64,000 nt of DNA from Bacillota bacterium. Lineage in GTDB: Bacteria > Bacillota > Clostridia > Lachnospirales > Lachnospiraceae. The stretch covers positions 35,549-99,548 of the forward strand of contig JAEZTJ010000016.1 of assembly GCA_023421505.1 (NCBI GenBank), written 5' to 3'. The translations under genes and the position numbers were made by a program. The notes under the pieces were generated by a model. The model searched no databases, was not told the origin of the DNA, and saw nothing but the letters and a program-made list of their open reading frames with translations. This document shows positions 34,222 through 42,166 of the stretch, one piece after another; within the stretch, counting starts at the first letter, position 1; each line of letters begins with the position of its first letter.

Positions 34222-34722
34222 TTATGCATTACCGGTACTTTTTACGATTGTTATGGAGTATACGGAATTGGAAAAGCTTTCAAGGATTAAATCCCGCTCC
34301 GGTGCAAAATCAAGTTCGATCCGTTTAGCATAACTGATATCTTTTTTTACAGCACTAAAGCTGATTACGTTCTGATCAAGCTTAAGTACAATCTCTTCTT
34401 TTAATACACCGGGTAGCTCAGAAACTATAATAATCCTGTCTTCCTCTTCAAAAATGTCGGTAATGGGTTCTATCGCTTTCTTAGAATTTAATTCATCTAT
34501 TATTTTATTTAAGTTAATGTCTGATAGGTGGTCAAGCTTCTCCGGGCCGAGTTTTACATGAAATCCATATTTACCCGTAAGCTTTTTATTATCCTTATTG
34601 ATATCTCCTAAAATACTTACTTCATCTTTGCCGTTATCTACCATATCAGCCACTACATTAATTAATTTATCTATACCGGTAAATATTGAGAAAAAGCTGT
34701 TATTCTCATTATCCTTCCCCAT
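34222..34722 (-). CDS. gvpH: GvpH-like small heat shock (Hsp20-type) protein
   Basis: A 166-residue protein. A helical N-terminus with GIDKLINVVADMVDNGKDEV precedes a diverged alpha-crystallin domain (IIIVSELPGVLKEEIVLKL, with the late SNSVYSITIVKS). This matches GvpH, a chaperone-like gas vesicle protein. AAAGGAGC precedes the ATG at 34722. It is the first gene of the second gvp operon. A promoter with a palindromic -35 region lies about 115 bp upstream and is shared with the divergent 34899 gene. Confidence 0.85.
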   Translation of the reverse strand: MGKDNENNSFFSIFTGIDKLINVVADMVDNGKDEVSILGDINKDNKKLTGKYGFHVKLGPEKLDHLSDINLNKIIDELNSKKAIEPITDIFEEEDRIIIVSELPGVLKEEIVLKLDQNVISFSAVKKDISYAKRIELDFAPERDLILESFSNSVYSITIVKSTGNA

Positions 34723-34835
34723 AATTAAAGCTCCTTTTTTAATCCAAAGTCTCAGGCTTTGGTATTGTTATGCACCGATCAACAACAGCAGCAATATAAT
34801 ATATAAATAATTTTTATACATTTTTTTCAGATACT

Positions 34836-34869
34836 ATAGACCATTGACGAAAAGCGTCAATTATAGACT
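34836..34869. promoter_or_regulatory. Overlapping divergent promoters in a palindrome (gvpH and unknown gene)
   Basis: The palindrome ATTGACG-AAAAG-CGTCAAT at 34843-34861 contains a TTGACG box on both strands. On the minus strand it is followed by a 16 nt spacer and TATAGT, a good sigma-A promoter for gvpH. On the plus strand TTGACG is followed by a TATAGACTATGTA region with poorer spacing. Such symmetry suggests co-regulation and a possible operator. Confidence 0.6.
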
Positions 34870-34898
34870 ATGTATCTGCTATTTTGAATGGAGGTATT

Positions 34899-35357
34899 AT
34901 GAGTTCTCAACATCTCTTTAAAAGACCAGATTATAATTACTGTAAGCAAACTGAGCCCGTACAGGAAAATACGGATAAAAAGGGGGTAATTCCATCAGAA
35001 GCCGCAGATATACCGGAGCAGCTTCAAAAGCCAGTAACAGAATTTAAAATGAATGCACCCTTTCGTGCGAGTTATCCAAAACGATCAGAGGTAACCGAAA
35101 AACCGGTTCATGATGAAGTGCCCAAACAACAGGAAGCAGTAAATTCAAAGGATAAGCCTAACTCTGATCATACCTCTGATAAAAAGACAATAACTCCCAC
35201 TAAACCCTTACATCCAGCCATAAAGTATCCGAAAGCAATTTCTACAAAACCGAATGCTTTAGGTCATAAGCCCTCACATAGTAACTCCTCCTCGACAGCC
35301 TGTAAGGATGAATGGTGGCTAAAGTATGATGAATATCTAAGTAAATTTTTAAAATAA
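34899..35357 (+). CDS. Unknown disordered protein inside the gas vesicle cluster
   Basis: A 152-residue gene on the opposite strand to all gvp genes. The ATG at 34899 follows a perfect GGAGG. Composition is Lys/Pro/Thr/Ser/Glu-rich with few hydrophobic residues, so most of it should be disordered. The C-terminus is different: DEWWLKYDEYLSKFLK, a probable aromatic, amphipathic helix. There is no signal peptide. It shares a divergent promoter with gvpH and ends at a bidirectional terminator, so it is probably expressed with the gas vesicle genes. I know no homologue. A linker or shell-binding role is speculation. Confidence 0.7.
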   Translation: MSSQHLFKRPDYNYCKQTEPVQENTDKKGVIPSEAADIPEQLQKPVTEFKMNAPFRASYPKRSEVTEKPVHDEVPKQQEAVNSKDKPNSDHTSDKKTITPTKPLHPAIKYPKAISTKPNALGHKPSHSNSSSTACKDEWWLKYDEYLSKFLK

Positions 35358-35376
35358 AAATTATTTACTACCTTAT

Positions 35377-35399
35377 CATGCCTGCCCTTTGAATTAGTT
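35377..35399. repeat. 23 bp intergenic repeat, copy 1
   Basis: The 23 bp beginning CATGCCTGCCC and ending GAATTAGTT recur exactly at 58344-58366, and the last 15 bp recur at 42158-42172. In both full copies a hairpin lies next to it. Confidence 0.6.
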
Positions 35400-35409
35400 T
35401 GATAGCCAT

Positions 35410-35456
35410 GAAGAAGCTTGGAATGAGCACCTCTGTGCTCATTTCAGGGTTCTTCC
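35410..35456. terminator. Bidirectional terminator between the unknown gene and the third gvpF/L
   Basis: Stem ATGAGCAC / GTGCTCAT with the loop CTCT, extended by outer GAAGAA / TTCTTC. It lies between the convergent stops at 35357 and 35484. Confidence 0.7.
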
Positions 35457-35483
35457 AGAGTGTATAGTGATTTCAACACTATA

Positions 35484-36245
35484 TCAGTCTTCCGTTTCCA
35501 ATGCTGTATTAATCCGTAGATTAGTAAAATTATACGGTGGCCAGGGACCGGTGTAATTAAAAACAAGTTTGTGATCAAAAGCTTTATAGATTCTTTCTAC
35601 CTCCTGATCAAAGGACTCACTAGCAGCGTTCTCAACCAGGAAATACGCATTAAATACTGTTTTAATCGGCACTTCATCCTTTCGCTTACTCATCACTGCC
35701 AATTTACTGAGTGGGTTATAGATTTGGTTTATATATTCCTCTTTTCTATCCTCAATTGCCTGCTGCACCAGCCTGCCAAGCTGAATTTTATCAAGCAGTA
35801 CCTCATCTTCTTCTTTTCCAGCTACCTTTGCTTTTAATTCCTTAATTTCTTTCGTCTCGATATCCTGATTAAAATAATTATTATCCCAGGTGACTTTCAG
35901 ACCTACTTCTGATTTATTCTCAAGTAAATTAAGCTGTTCCAGCAGCTGCTCGTAATTATCCTTAATTATATTTTCAATACTCTTTTTATTATTGCCGACT
36001 GTACCGAACGCAACAGGAATAACTGTATATTTCTCCATAACCTTAGTTATGACCCGTTGATGATTTTGCACATTCTTTCTTGTTGGATCATATTCAAAAA
36101 TATCCGTATTACTGACTACAGCCGATATCTCGTTAAAAGGTAATGTATATACCGGAGATATGATATTTGCAAACGAGGAGCTGCAAATATTAATCCCATC
36201 TTTCTCTTTTATAAAACAATATATGTATTTACCCGGTAAGGACAT
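35484..36245 (-). CDS. gvpF: Gas vesicle protein GvpF/GvpL family (third paralogue)
   Basis: A 253-residue protein starting MSLPGKYIYCFIKEKDGI, with VIPVAFGTVGNNKKSIENII in the middle and NYTGPWPPYNFTNLRI at the end, all GvpF/L marks. The start at 36245 follows AGGTGA; the frame continues upstream without a better SD. It is the last gene of the gvpA-N-O-cdc48 run. It differs strongly from the two other copies in the window, so the three are old paralogues rather than a recent duplication. Confidence 0.9.
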   Translation of the reverse strand: MSLPGKYIYCFIKEKDGINICSSSFANIISPVYTLPFNEISAVVSNTDIFEYDPTRKNVQNHQRVITKVMEKYTVIPVAFGTVGNNKKSIENIIKDNYEQLLEQLNLLENKSEVGLKVTWDNNYFNQDIETKEIKELKAKVAGKEEDEVLLDKIQLGRLVQQAIEDRKEEYINQIYNPLSKLAVMSKRKDEVPIKTVFNAYFLVENAASESFDQEVERIYKAFDHKLVFNYTGPWPPYNFTNLRINTALETED

Positions 36246-36339
36246 CCAATCACCTTTCTTCTTATACATTTTGAAGATAACTGTGATACTCACTAACTGC
36301 ATATTTTATAAACACTTGTAGGAGCTATATCCTTTCAAG

Positions 36340-38436
36340 TTATCTCATTACATTTAAAAAATTATCCATGCTGATTTTATTCAAACCTTTATCCTTAGGA
36401 TCTCTCTCTATGCATCTGACATGACAAGATAACGCATCTAAGGATGCTCTCTGGCATAGATCCATGATATCCGCACCGGTGCAGTTTGGTGTCATTTTTG
36501 CAAGTTCAGAAAGATCCACATCCTCTGCTAAAGGTTTTCCCTTGGTTCCTATTTTAAATATGGATATTCTGTCCATTAAATCCGGCGCTTTAAATTCTAA
36601 CATAAGGTCAAATCTACCCGGTCTTAAGAGAGCCGGGTCAACCATATCCAGACGGTTGGTTGCTCCTATGATTAATACTCCGTTAAGCTCCTCAATTCCA
36701 TCTATTTCTGTTAACATCTGGCAGATCATTCTCTCTGTAGTATTGCTGTCTGAGTTTTTCCCTCTGGTTGGCACTAAGGAATCAATCTCATCAAAAAATA
36801 TGATGCAGGGCGCGGCTTGTTTTGCTTTTTTAAAAATATCTCTTAATGCTTTTTCCGACTCTCCGACCCATTTTGAAAGTAGCTCCGGCCCTTTTACAGA
36901 AATAAAGTTGGCATTATTTAAGGTGGCAATTGCTTTTGCAAATAAAGTTTTACCCGTTCCGGGGGTTCCATAAAACAGGATTCCCTTTGGTGCCTTGCAG
37001 CCGTAATACTGATAGGCTTCCTTATACTGCTCCGGCCATAGTATACTTTTTATGATCTGCTCCTTAACCTCTAAAAGCCCGCCAATATCCTCAAAGCCTA
37101 CATTAGGAATCTCAACAATTACTTCTCTGATTGCAGAGGGTTCTATTTCGTTCAAGGAGTTATAAAAATCCTCCATAGTGACTTTCAACATTTCAATCAC
37201 AGAATAGGGTATGCTTAAGCTTGAAAAATCTATCTGCGGAAAGAACTTTCTCAGTGCAGCCATAGCAGCTTCGCGACATAATGATTGCAAATCTGCACCA
37301 ACATATCCATGGGTCAGCTCTGCTAGCTTAGGTAAATCTACATTAGCCTCCAATGGCATATCTCTGGTATAGACCTGAAGTATCTGCAGCCTTCCTTTCT
37401 GATCCGGAATTCCTATTTCAATTTCCCTATCAAACCTTCCGGGTCTACGAAGTGCGGGATCAATTGCATTAGGTATGTTAGTTGCTCCGATTACAATTAC
37501 CTGCCCCCGGTCCTTTAAGCCGTCCATCAACGCTAACAGCTGGGCTACGACTCTTTTTTCCACATCACCATTCACGTTTTCTCTTTTCGGTGATATGGCA
37601 TCAATTTCATCTAAGAATATAATGCTGGGTGCGTTACGGCTAGCCTGTTCAAAGATCTCCCTCAGTCTTGCCTCACTTTCCCCATAAAATTTATTGATGA
37701 TCTCCGGTCCGTTAACATGAATAAAATAAGCCTCTGTTTCGCTTGCAACCGCTCTTGCAATTAATGTTTTTCCGGTACCCGGCGGGCCATATAATAGCAG
37801 TCCTTTCGGCGCTTCTATCCCTAAACGGTTAAATATTTCCGGATATTTTAATGGCAGCTCAATCATCTCACGAATACGCTGGATCTGTTTTTCTAAACCA
37901 CCGATATCTTCATAGGTCACTCTGCTGTCTTTTTTTAAAGCATCCTCGTTTTTCAATTTAATCATACAATTTTTTGTAATACGTACCGCAGCGTCTGGAT
38001 TTGTTTCCAGCACATTATACTCATGATAGGAATATCCAATAGATTTTATCCTCAGATAATTCCCCTTAAGTACGGCACTACCTTCTAGCACATTTTTCAA
38101 ATGTCTGATCTCTTCGTCAGTTTCTACCTTATTATCGGTACAGCTTATTACGATGGATTTTGCGTCTACTACCGGTATTAAATTAATTTCAACATTTTCA
38201 TCTAAACCCACTCCCGCATTGCGTCTTAAAATACCATCCATCTGAATTATATTTTTTCCTCTAAATTCATCGAAGGTCGGCATAACTCTCGCAAGAGCAG
38301 AGGTTTTACCCTTAATTTCTATAATATCGCCAATTGCTGCCCCTAGCTTTTGTATTTCCTTTTGATCGATTCTGGCTATCGCTTTTCCTACATCCTTACT
38401 TAGCGCTTCAGCAACCTTAAAAAACTGTTTATCCAA
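36340..38436 (-). CDS. Cdc48/VCP-like double AAA ATPase in the gvp operon, TTG start
   Basis: About 698 residues. An N-terminal Cdc48-type double-psi-barrel region (residues ~1-85) is followed by a second N-subdomain, then AAA domain D1 with Walker A GPPGTGKT and Walker B IIFLDEID, and D2 with GTPGTGKT and IIFFDEID; both have NPAL-type arginine-finger regions (DPALRRPGRFD, DPALLRPGRFD). TTG at 38436 follows GGAGGTG with six nt spacing; the in-frame ATG at 38451 has no SD. It sits between gvpO and gvpF in the same direction. Likely role: remodelling Gvp assembly intermediates (inference). Confidence 0.9.
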   Translation of the reverse strand: MDKQFFKVAEALSKDVGKAIARIDQKEIQKLGAAIGDIIEIKGKTSALARVMPTFDEFRGKNIIQMDGILRRNAGVGLDENVEINLIPVVDAKSIVISCTDNKVETDEEIRHLKNVLEGSAVLKGNYLRIKSIGYSYHEYNVLETNPDAAVRITKNCMIKLKNEDALKKDSRVTYEDIGGLEKQIQRIREMIELPLKYPEIFNRLGIEAPKGLLLYGPPGTGKTLIARAVASETEAYFIHVNGPEIINKFYGESEARLREIFEQASRNAPSIIFLDEIDAISPKRENVNGDVEKRVVAQLLALMDGLKDRGQVIVIGATNIPNAIDPALRRPGRFDREIEIGIPDQKGRLQILQVYTRDMPLEANVDLPKLAELTHGYVGADLQSLCREAAMAALRKFFPQIDFSSLSIPYSVIEMLKVTMEDFYNSLNEIEPSAIREVIVEIPNVGFEDIGGLLEVKEQIIKSILWPEQYKEAYQYYGCKAPKGILFYGTPGTGKTLFAKAIATLNNANFISVKGPELLSKWVGESEKALRDIFKKAKQAAPCIIFFDEIDSLVPTRGKNSDSNTTERMICQMLTEIDGIEELNGVLIIGATNRLDMVDPALLRPGRFDLMLEFKAPDLMDRISIFKIGTKGKPLAEDVDLSELAKMTPNCTGADIMDLCQRASLDALSCHVRCIERDPKDKGLNKISMDNFLNVMR

Positions 38437-38478
38437 TGCATTCACCTCCATTACTGAGACAATGGATTACGCTACCTC

Positions 38479-38739
38479 TTAATCATTATCCAGTGCTGCT
38501 TTTCTTTTTGTTTCATTTAATGTAAAGCTGACAATTTCAAGTGAACTGTTTACAATAACATCATAAATCTCAACAATATCACCCAGTCCTCTTTTTGTAG
38601 TATAATCGGGATCGATATTCACTTCACAACGTACCTCATAGTCTTTGTCTTTTGGTATAATTGACAGTACTCGGCATTTTTGATTCAGGACTTCCTTAAA
38701 AAATCGATTTACACTGTCAGCAATTTCGGATATTTTCAT
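38479..38739 (-). CDS. gvpO: Gas vesicle protein GvpO
   Basis: An 86-residue GvpO family protein starting MKISEIADSVNRFFKEVLN. The family core VLSIIPKDKDYEVRCEVN and the following GLGDIVEIYDVIVN are clear. The ATG at 38739 lies after GGGGAAATC; a longer start at 38787 lacks an SD. GvpO is required for vesicle formation in several prokaryotes. It lies between gvpN and the Cdc48-like ATPase gene. Confidence 0.88.
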   Translation of the reverse strand: MKISEIADSVNRFFKEVLNQKCRVLSIIPKDKDYEVRCEVNIDPDYTTKRGLGDIVEIYDVIVNSSLEIVSFTLNETKRKAALDND

Positions 38740-38844
38740 ATGATTTCCCCATTTCTCCGGCAGGCAATTGAATGATAATTCTTTCATAGCTGCCGGTATA
38801 TGATAAGAATTATTACTGGGTATAGCATTATCTTTCTTAGTCCG

Positions 38845-39750
38845 CTATTTGAAGATCACATCAATTGCTTCATCAATTATTTTGCTTAAATCAGCCTTTT
38901 TATCCACCGACAAGCCTAATGAGATATTAATAGAATTATAGATATCCTTACATATCTGTCTAAATAATATATTTGAGGAAACCATTTTGATCTTGGAGGA
39001 TATGACTATTTTTGCCAGCATAATACCGCCTCTGATTGATACATATTCCAGTTCGTTATATCTATTTTTTATATACTTGGACAAAAGTACTATCTTATGA
39101 GAATCCTCTGAATTCATACCTGACTTTGCCGTAATTATACTCCTCTCGGTTTCCTCATCTAAATTAAGCATATCAATCGTAATCATTCTGTCTGTAAGTG
39201 CATTTGGCGATTTGTATACGCCGATATATTCTTCCGGATTACTGGTAAATATAATTCTGAATTCAGGATTGATTTTTAATAAGGTATTATTATTCGCGTA
39301 AGGGATATCTACTATCTTTTCCTCCAGAATAGATAAGAAGACATTATTAATCTCCGGTGGTGTTCGTGTAAATTCATCATAAATAACTGTATGGCCTTCT
39401 TTGCACGCTGTCAGGAGTCGCCCATCATTCCAGGATTTTCGGATCAACTCTTCCTTTTTATAAACTGTCGTAATAAAATTATCCTCAACAAAATACTTCT
39501 TTAGGCCGGAATAACTGCCGATTAGGTTTTCGTTATTTATTTCTTCACTTCCACATATAAGCAAAATTGGCCTATTTATCTTTTTAGCGATATGAAGTGC
39601 CAGTGAAGTTTTACCAACTCCTGCCAGACCCCTTAAGTGAACAGGATAGCCGCTGTTCATATACATAATGGCTCTATTTGCTATGTTTTTAATATAATTT
39701 GTTACAACATATTCTTCTGTTCCTATATCAAGAACCTTCATTTCATTCAT
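38845..39750 (-). CDS. gvpN: Gas vesicle AAA ATPase GvpN
   Basis: A 301-residue MoxR-type AAA protein. Walker A is HLRGLAGVGKTSLALHIA, Walker B is HTVIYDEFTRTPPEINNVFL, and sensor 1 is FRIIFTSNPEEY. GvpN is the conserved ATPase of gas vesicle clusters and enhances vesicle growth. GGGG precedes the ATG, supplied by the end of repeat element R3. A strong hairpin lies between gvpA and gvpN. Confidence 0.93.
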   Translation of the reverse strand: MNEMKVLDIGTEEYVVTNYIKNIANRAIMYMNSGYPVHLRGLAGVGKTSLALHIAKKINRPILLICGSEEINNENLIGSYSGLKKYFVEDNFITTVYKKEELIRKSWNDGRLLTACKEGHTVIYDEFTRTPPEINNVFLSILEEKIVDIPYANNNTLLKINPEFRIIFTSNPEEYIGVYKSPNALTDRMITIDMLNLDEETERSIITAKSGMNSEDSHKIVLLSKYIKNRYNELEYVSIRGGIMLAKIVISSKIKMVSSNILFRQICKDIYNSINISLGLSVDKKADLSKIIDEAIDVIFK

Positions 39751-39755
39751 ATTTA

Positions 39756-39831
39756 CCCCATTCCTGCGCTGCTACTGCTTATTTAGCTCGCATGCGAGAC
39801 AATACGCATCTCAAGTTTGTGTGCAGCGCAG
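39756..39831 (-). repeat. Hairpin element R3, copy a, in front of gvpN
   Basis: Outer arms CTGCGCTGC (39764-39772) and GCAGCGCAG (39823-39831) enclose the palindrome CTCGCATGCGAG at 39787-39798. The end GGAATGGGG (minus strand) includes the SD of gvpN. A related copy lies at 59631-59706 in front of an unrelated gene. Confidence 0.7.
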
Positions 39832-39866
39832 ACACAACCCTGCTTTCATTTCCTTAATCTGATTAA

Positions 39867-39906
39867 ATGCGAGGATTTTACGCTATATTTGGTAAAATCC
39901 TCGCAT
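39867..39906 (-). terminator. Strong hairpin between gvpA and gvpN
   Basis: A perfect 15 bp inverted repeat (ATGCGAGGATTTTAC / GTAAAATCCTCGCAT) has a 10 nt loop. No U-tract follows on the minus strand. It lies about 40 bp after the second gvpA. It may reduce read-through into gvpN or protect gvpA mRNA 3' ends, giving high GvpA and low GvpN levels. Confidence 0.65.
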
Positions 39907-39947
39907 CATTTTAACTAAAAATTTAATATTTAAGTCTACCGGATATG

Positions 39948-40181
39948 CTAAGCCATTCCGTAAACTTCTTCATCATCATGATCATGATGCTTCTGTAATA
40001 AGCCTACTGCATTTGCATAGCAGAGCCAGGTTCTTACACTTGCTATAACAACTCTAGCTTCAACCGATAATAATTCGATACCTACGAGATTTACTCTAGC
40101 CCATACGTCTATAACAATACCTTTATCTAATATTCTGTCAATTACTTCTACTAAGCTAGCGCTGTCTGTTGACTTCTTCAT
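39948..40181 (-). CDS. gvpA: Gas vesicle shell protein GvpA, copy 2
   Basis: A 77-residue shell protein with the near-invariant GvpA core SLVEVIDRILDKGIVIDVWA and NLVGIELLSVEARVVIASVR. The C-terminal tail after AVGLL is QKHHDHDDEEVYGMA, rich in His and Asp and different from copy 1. A Cys occurs in WLCYANAVG, where most GvpA proteins have no Cys. AGGAGG precedes the ATG. It forms the ribbed wall of the gas vesicle. It shares about 60 N-terminal residues with copy 1 almost exactly. Confidence 0.95.
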   Translation of the reverse strand: MKKSTDSASLVEVIDRILDKGIVIDVWARVNLVGIELLSVEARVVIASVRTWLCYANAVGLLQKHHDHDDEEVYGMA

Positions 40182-40310
40182 ACTTAATTCCTCCTATTTC
40201 GATTTAAATTTCAATAATAATATATGCAGAAAATAAAACTTAAGTGTTAGTCTAAATAATATATTAACTATGATATGGAAAAAATAATATCTTTAAGACA
40301 TTTATATCTC

Positions 40311-40538
40311 TTATACAATTCCAAATGCCTCTTCTTCCCGACCGTGATTATTCAGTAATCCCACTGCATTAGCATAACAGAGCCAGGTTCTTACACTTGC
40401 AATAACAACCCTTGCTTCAATAGATAATAATTCAATTCCTACCAGATTGACTCTTGCCCATAAATCAATAACAATTCCTTTATCTAGAATCCTATCGATT
40501 ACTTCTACCAAGCTGGCGCTATCTGTTGATTTTTTCAT
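40311..40538 (-). CDS. gvpA: Gas vesicle shell protein GvpA, copy 1
   Basis: A 75-residue protein with the same core as copy 2 (Val to Leu at IVIDLWARV and Val to Ile at LLSIEAR), and the shorter tail LNNHGREEEAFGIV. AGGAGGATTAG precedes the ATG at 40538. It is the first gene of the gvpA-A-N-O-cdc48-F run. Tandem gvpA genes are known in other gas-vacuolate prokaryotes. The DNA copies differ at many third positions, so the duplication is not recent. Confidence 0.95.
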   Translation of the reverse strand: MKKSTDSASLVEVIDRILDKGIVIDLWARVNLVGIELLSIEARVVIASVRTWLCYANAVGLLNNHGREEEAFGIV

Positions 40539-40623
40539 ATACTAATCCTCCATAAAATGGTTATTATAGGTACAATATATGCAGATAGTTCTTATCTGTG
40601 ACATAAAATTATAAGTAACATCG

Positions 40624-41979
40624 TTATAATCTGACCACTCTCCAGATAACTCCTGTATTGGGTATATATTGATTGATATATCTGCGGTCGCTTACACCGA
40701 TATCTAAAACATACATTGCCCCGTCCGGGCCGAAGGTGATATCAACCGGTCTTCCAAAGCCGCCCCCCATACTGCTGTAAAACGAAGTACCTGTTCTATT
40801 ATTAATAAAGGTACTCACCTCTCCGTTACTCATATTTATTCTAGATACTTTATTACCAATACCATCATAGGGTGCAGATCGTCCCATGGTAATTGGTCCA
40901 AAGCTGCCGTGTTCTGCTATAAAGACATCCCCGTAAGCTCCAAAGCTTCGGTTATAATTAATATCAAAGCCTGCAATTGTTGAATGCGGCAGGAAAAGCG
41001 CAAATGGTTTCGGTGGAACAATAGGATGGTACTGTAATAAAAATTCCGGTAAAGGCCCACCCTCCGGTTTAAATTTATCAAGCGTAACCGGCTCTCCGGC
41101 TGAATAATCCGGCCACCCATACCATAATCCGGGCGTTATGATATGAAATTCATCAGGAGAATTTGCAATCGGTCGGCTGCCTCTGACATCAAACCCCCGA
41201 TTAGCAGCTAACAGACGAAAATCTCTGTCAAACTGAAGATGAATCGGATTTCTAAGTCCGCTCGCAACCATCTCAAGTCCTGTACCATCCCGATTAACTT
41301 TTAGAATACATCCGGACGCCTTTAATACTCCTTTTTTTATCTCATTGGTATAATTTGGTACGCCATAAGCAGAGAAAGCCCCCGTATGAGCATTTTCTTC
41401 ACCTAAGGAAAACATATTCATTGTAGTATAGTTTCGTCCGGTTAATACTACATCAAAAGCAGGCTCGTCATGAAGTAAAGGATGATTAAACACCCACGGA
41501 TTATCGTATCCTACTACTCCTGAATTCGTAACTGCACCCTGCCCAAAATATATCTTGCCGTCTGCACCAAATGCAACATTACTTGTGTAATAATCACCAT
41601 TACAGGGCAAACCAGATACTATATTAAGTTTTGTTCCATTCTCTCTTAAGACCGTTATATATCCCCGATGAGAGATATATAACCCACCGTCATAATAATT
41701 GATACCTGTAATTGGCGGCGCAAAGCCTTCCGCTATAATTTCCGTTTGTCCGCTTCGAATTCTCAGTATTTTAGGATGATTTGTATTAATTCCGGAATCT
41801 GCAACATACAGCGTTCCATCCTCAGAGAAAACAATTCCGATTGGCGTATCTAAGCCTTGTGCAAAAACCGATATTGCATATCCATTTTCTATATTAAAGT
41901 CTGCAGGATCTAATAATCTTACGATATCATTTCTGCCCTGATCACATGCTTTAATTTCATATTTTCTTTGATTAAACAT
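40624..41979 (-). CDS. Six-bladed propeller glucose/sorbosone dehydrogenase-like protein
   Basis: 451 residues without a signal peptide. The domain is the soluble quinoprotein glucose/sorbosone dehydrogenase (GSDH) type propeller, with LDTPIGIVFSEDGTLYVADS, SGLRNPIHLQFDRDFRLLAA and the late PVDITFGPDGAMYVLDIG. Catalytic residues cannot be confirmed here, and lack of a signal peptide is unusual for an oxidase of this group. The ATG at 41979 follows GGAGCAGG. It lies just upstream of gvpA on the same strand but is unlikely to be a gas vesicle gene. Confidence 0.82.
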   Translation of the reverse strand: MFNQRKYEIKACDQGRNDIVRLLDPADFNIENGYAISVFAQGLDTPIGIVFSEDGTLYVADSGINTNHPKILRIRSGQTEIIAEGFAPPITGINYYDGGLYISHRGYITVLRENGTKLNIVSGLPCNGDYYTSNVAFGADGKIYFGQGAVTNSGVVGYDNPWVFNHPLLHDEPAFDVVLTGRNYTTMNMFSLGEENAHTGAFSAYGVPNYTNEIKKGVLKASGCILKVNRDGTGLEMVASGLRNPIHLQFDRDFRLLAANRGFDVRGSRPIANSPDEFHIITPGLWYGWPDYSAGEPVTLDKFKPEGGPLPEFLLQYHPIVPPKPFALFLPHSTIAGFDINYNRSFGAYGDVFIAEHGSFGPITMGRSAPYDGIGNKVSRINMSNGEVSTFINNRTGTSFYSSMGGGFGRPVDITFGPDGAMYVLDIGVSDRRYINQYIPNTGVIWRVVRL

Positions 41980-42091
41980 TTCCTGCTCCAAGCATAATAA
42001 TTTACTATATTCTATTCCAAAAATCTAAAACGGTTAAAAATAACTAGAAATGAATAAATATTGATTGGAGAGTCTAATCCATTTAATAAAA

Positions 42092-42129
42092 AAAGCACTA
42101 TCTTTCCTGATTGCGGAAAAATAATGCTT
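42092..42129 (-). terminator. Rho-independent terminator after the DMT transporter
   Basis: AAGCACTATCTTTCC pairs with GGAAAAATAATGCTT (few mismatches). On the minus strand the hairpin is followed by TTTTTTTATT. It lies about 40 bp after the transporter stop. Confidence 0.75.
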
Positions 42130-42166
42130 ATCCTTAAAACTGTACATAGCTAGACTACCCTTTGAA

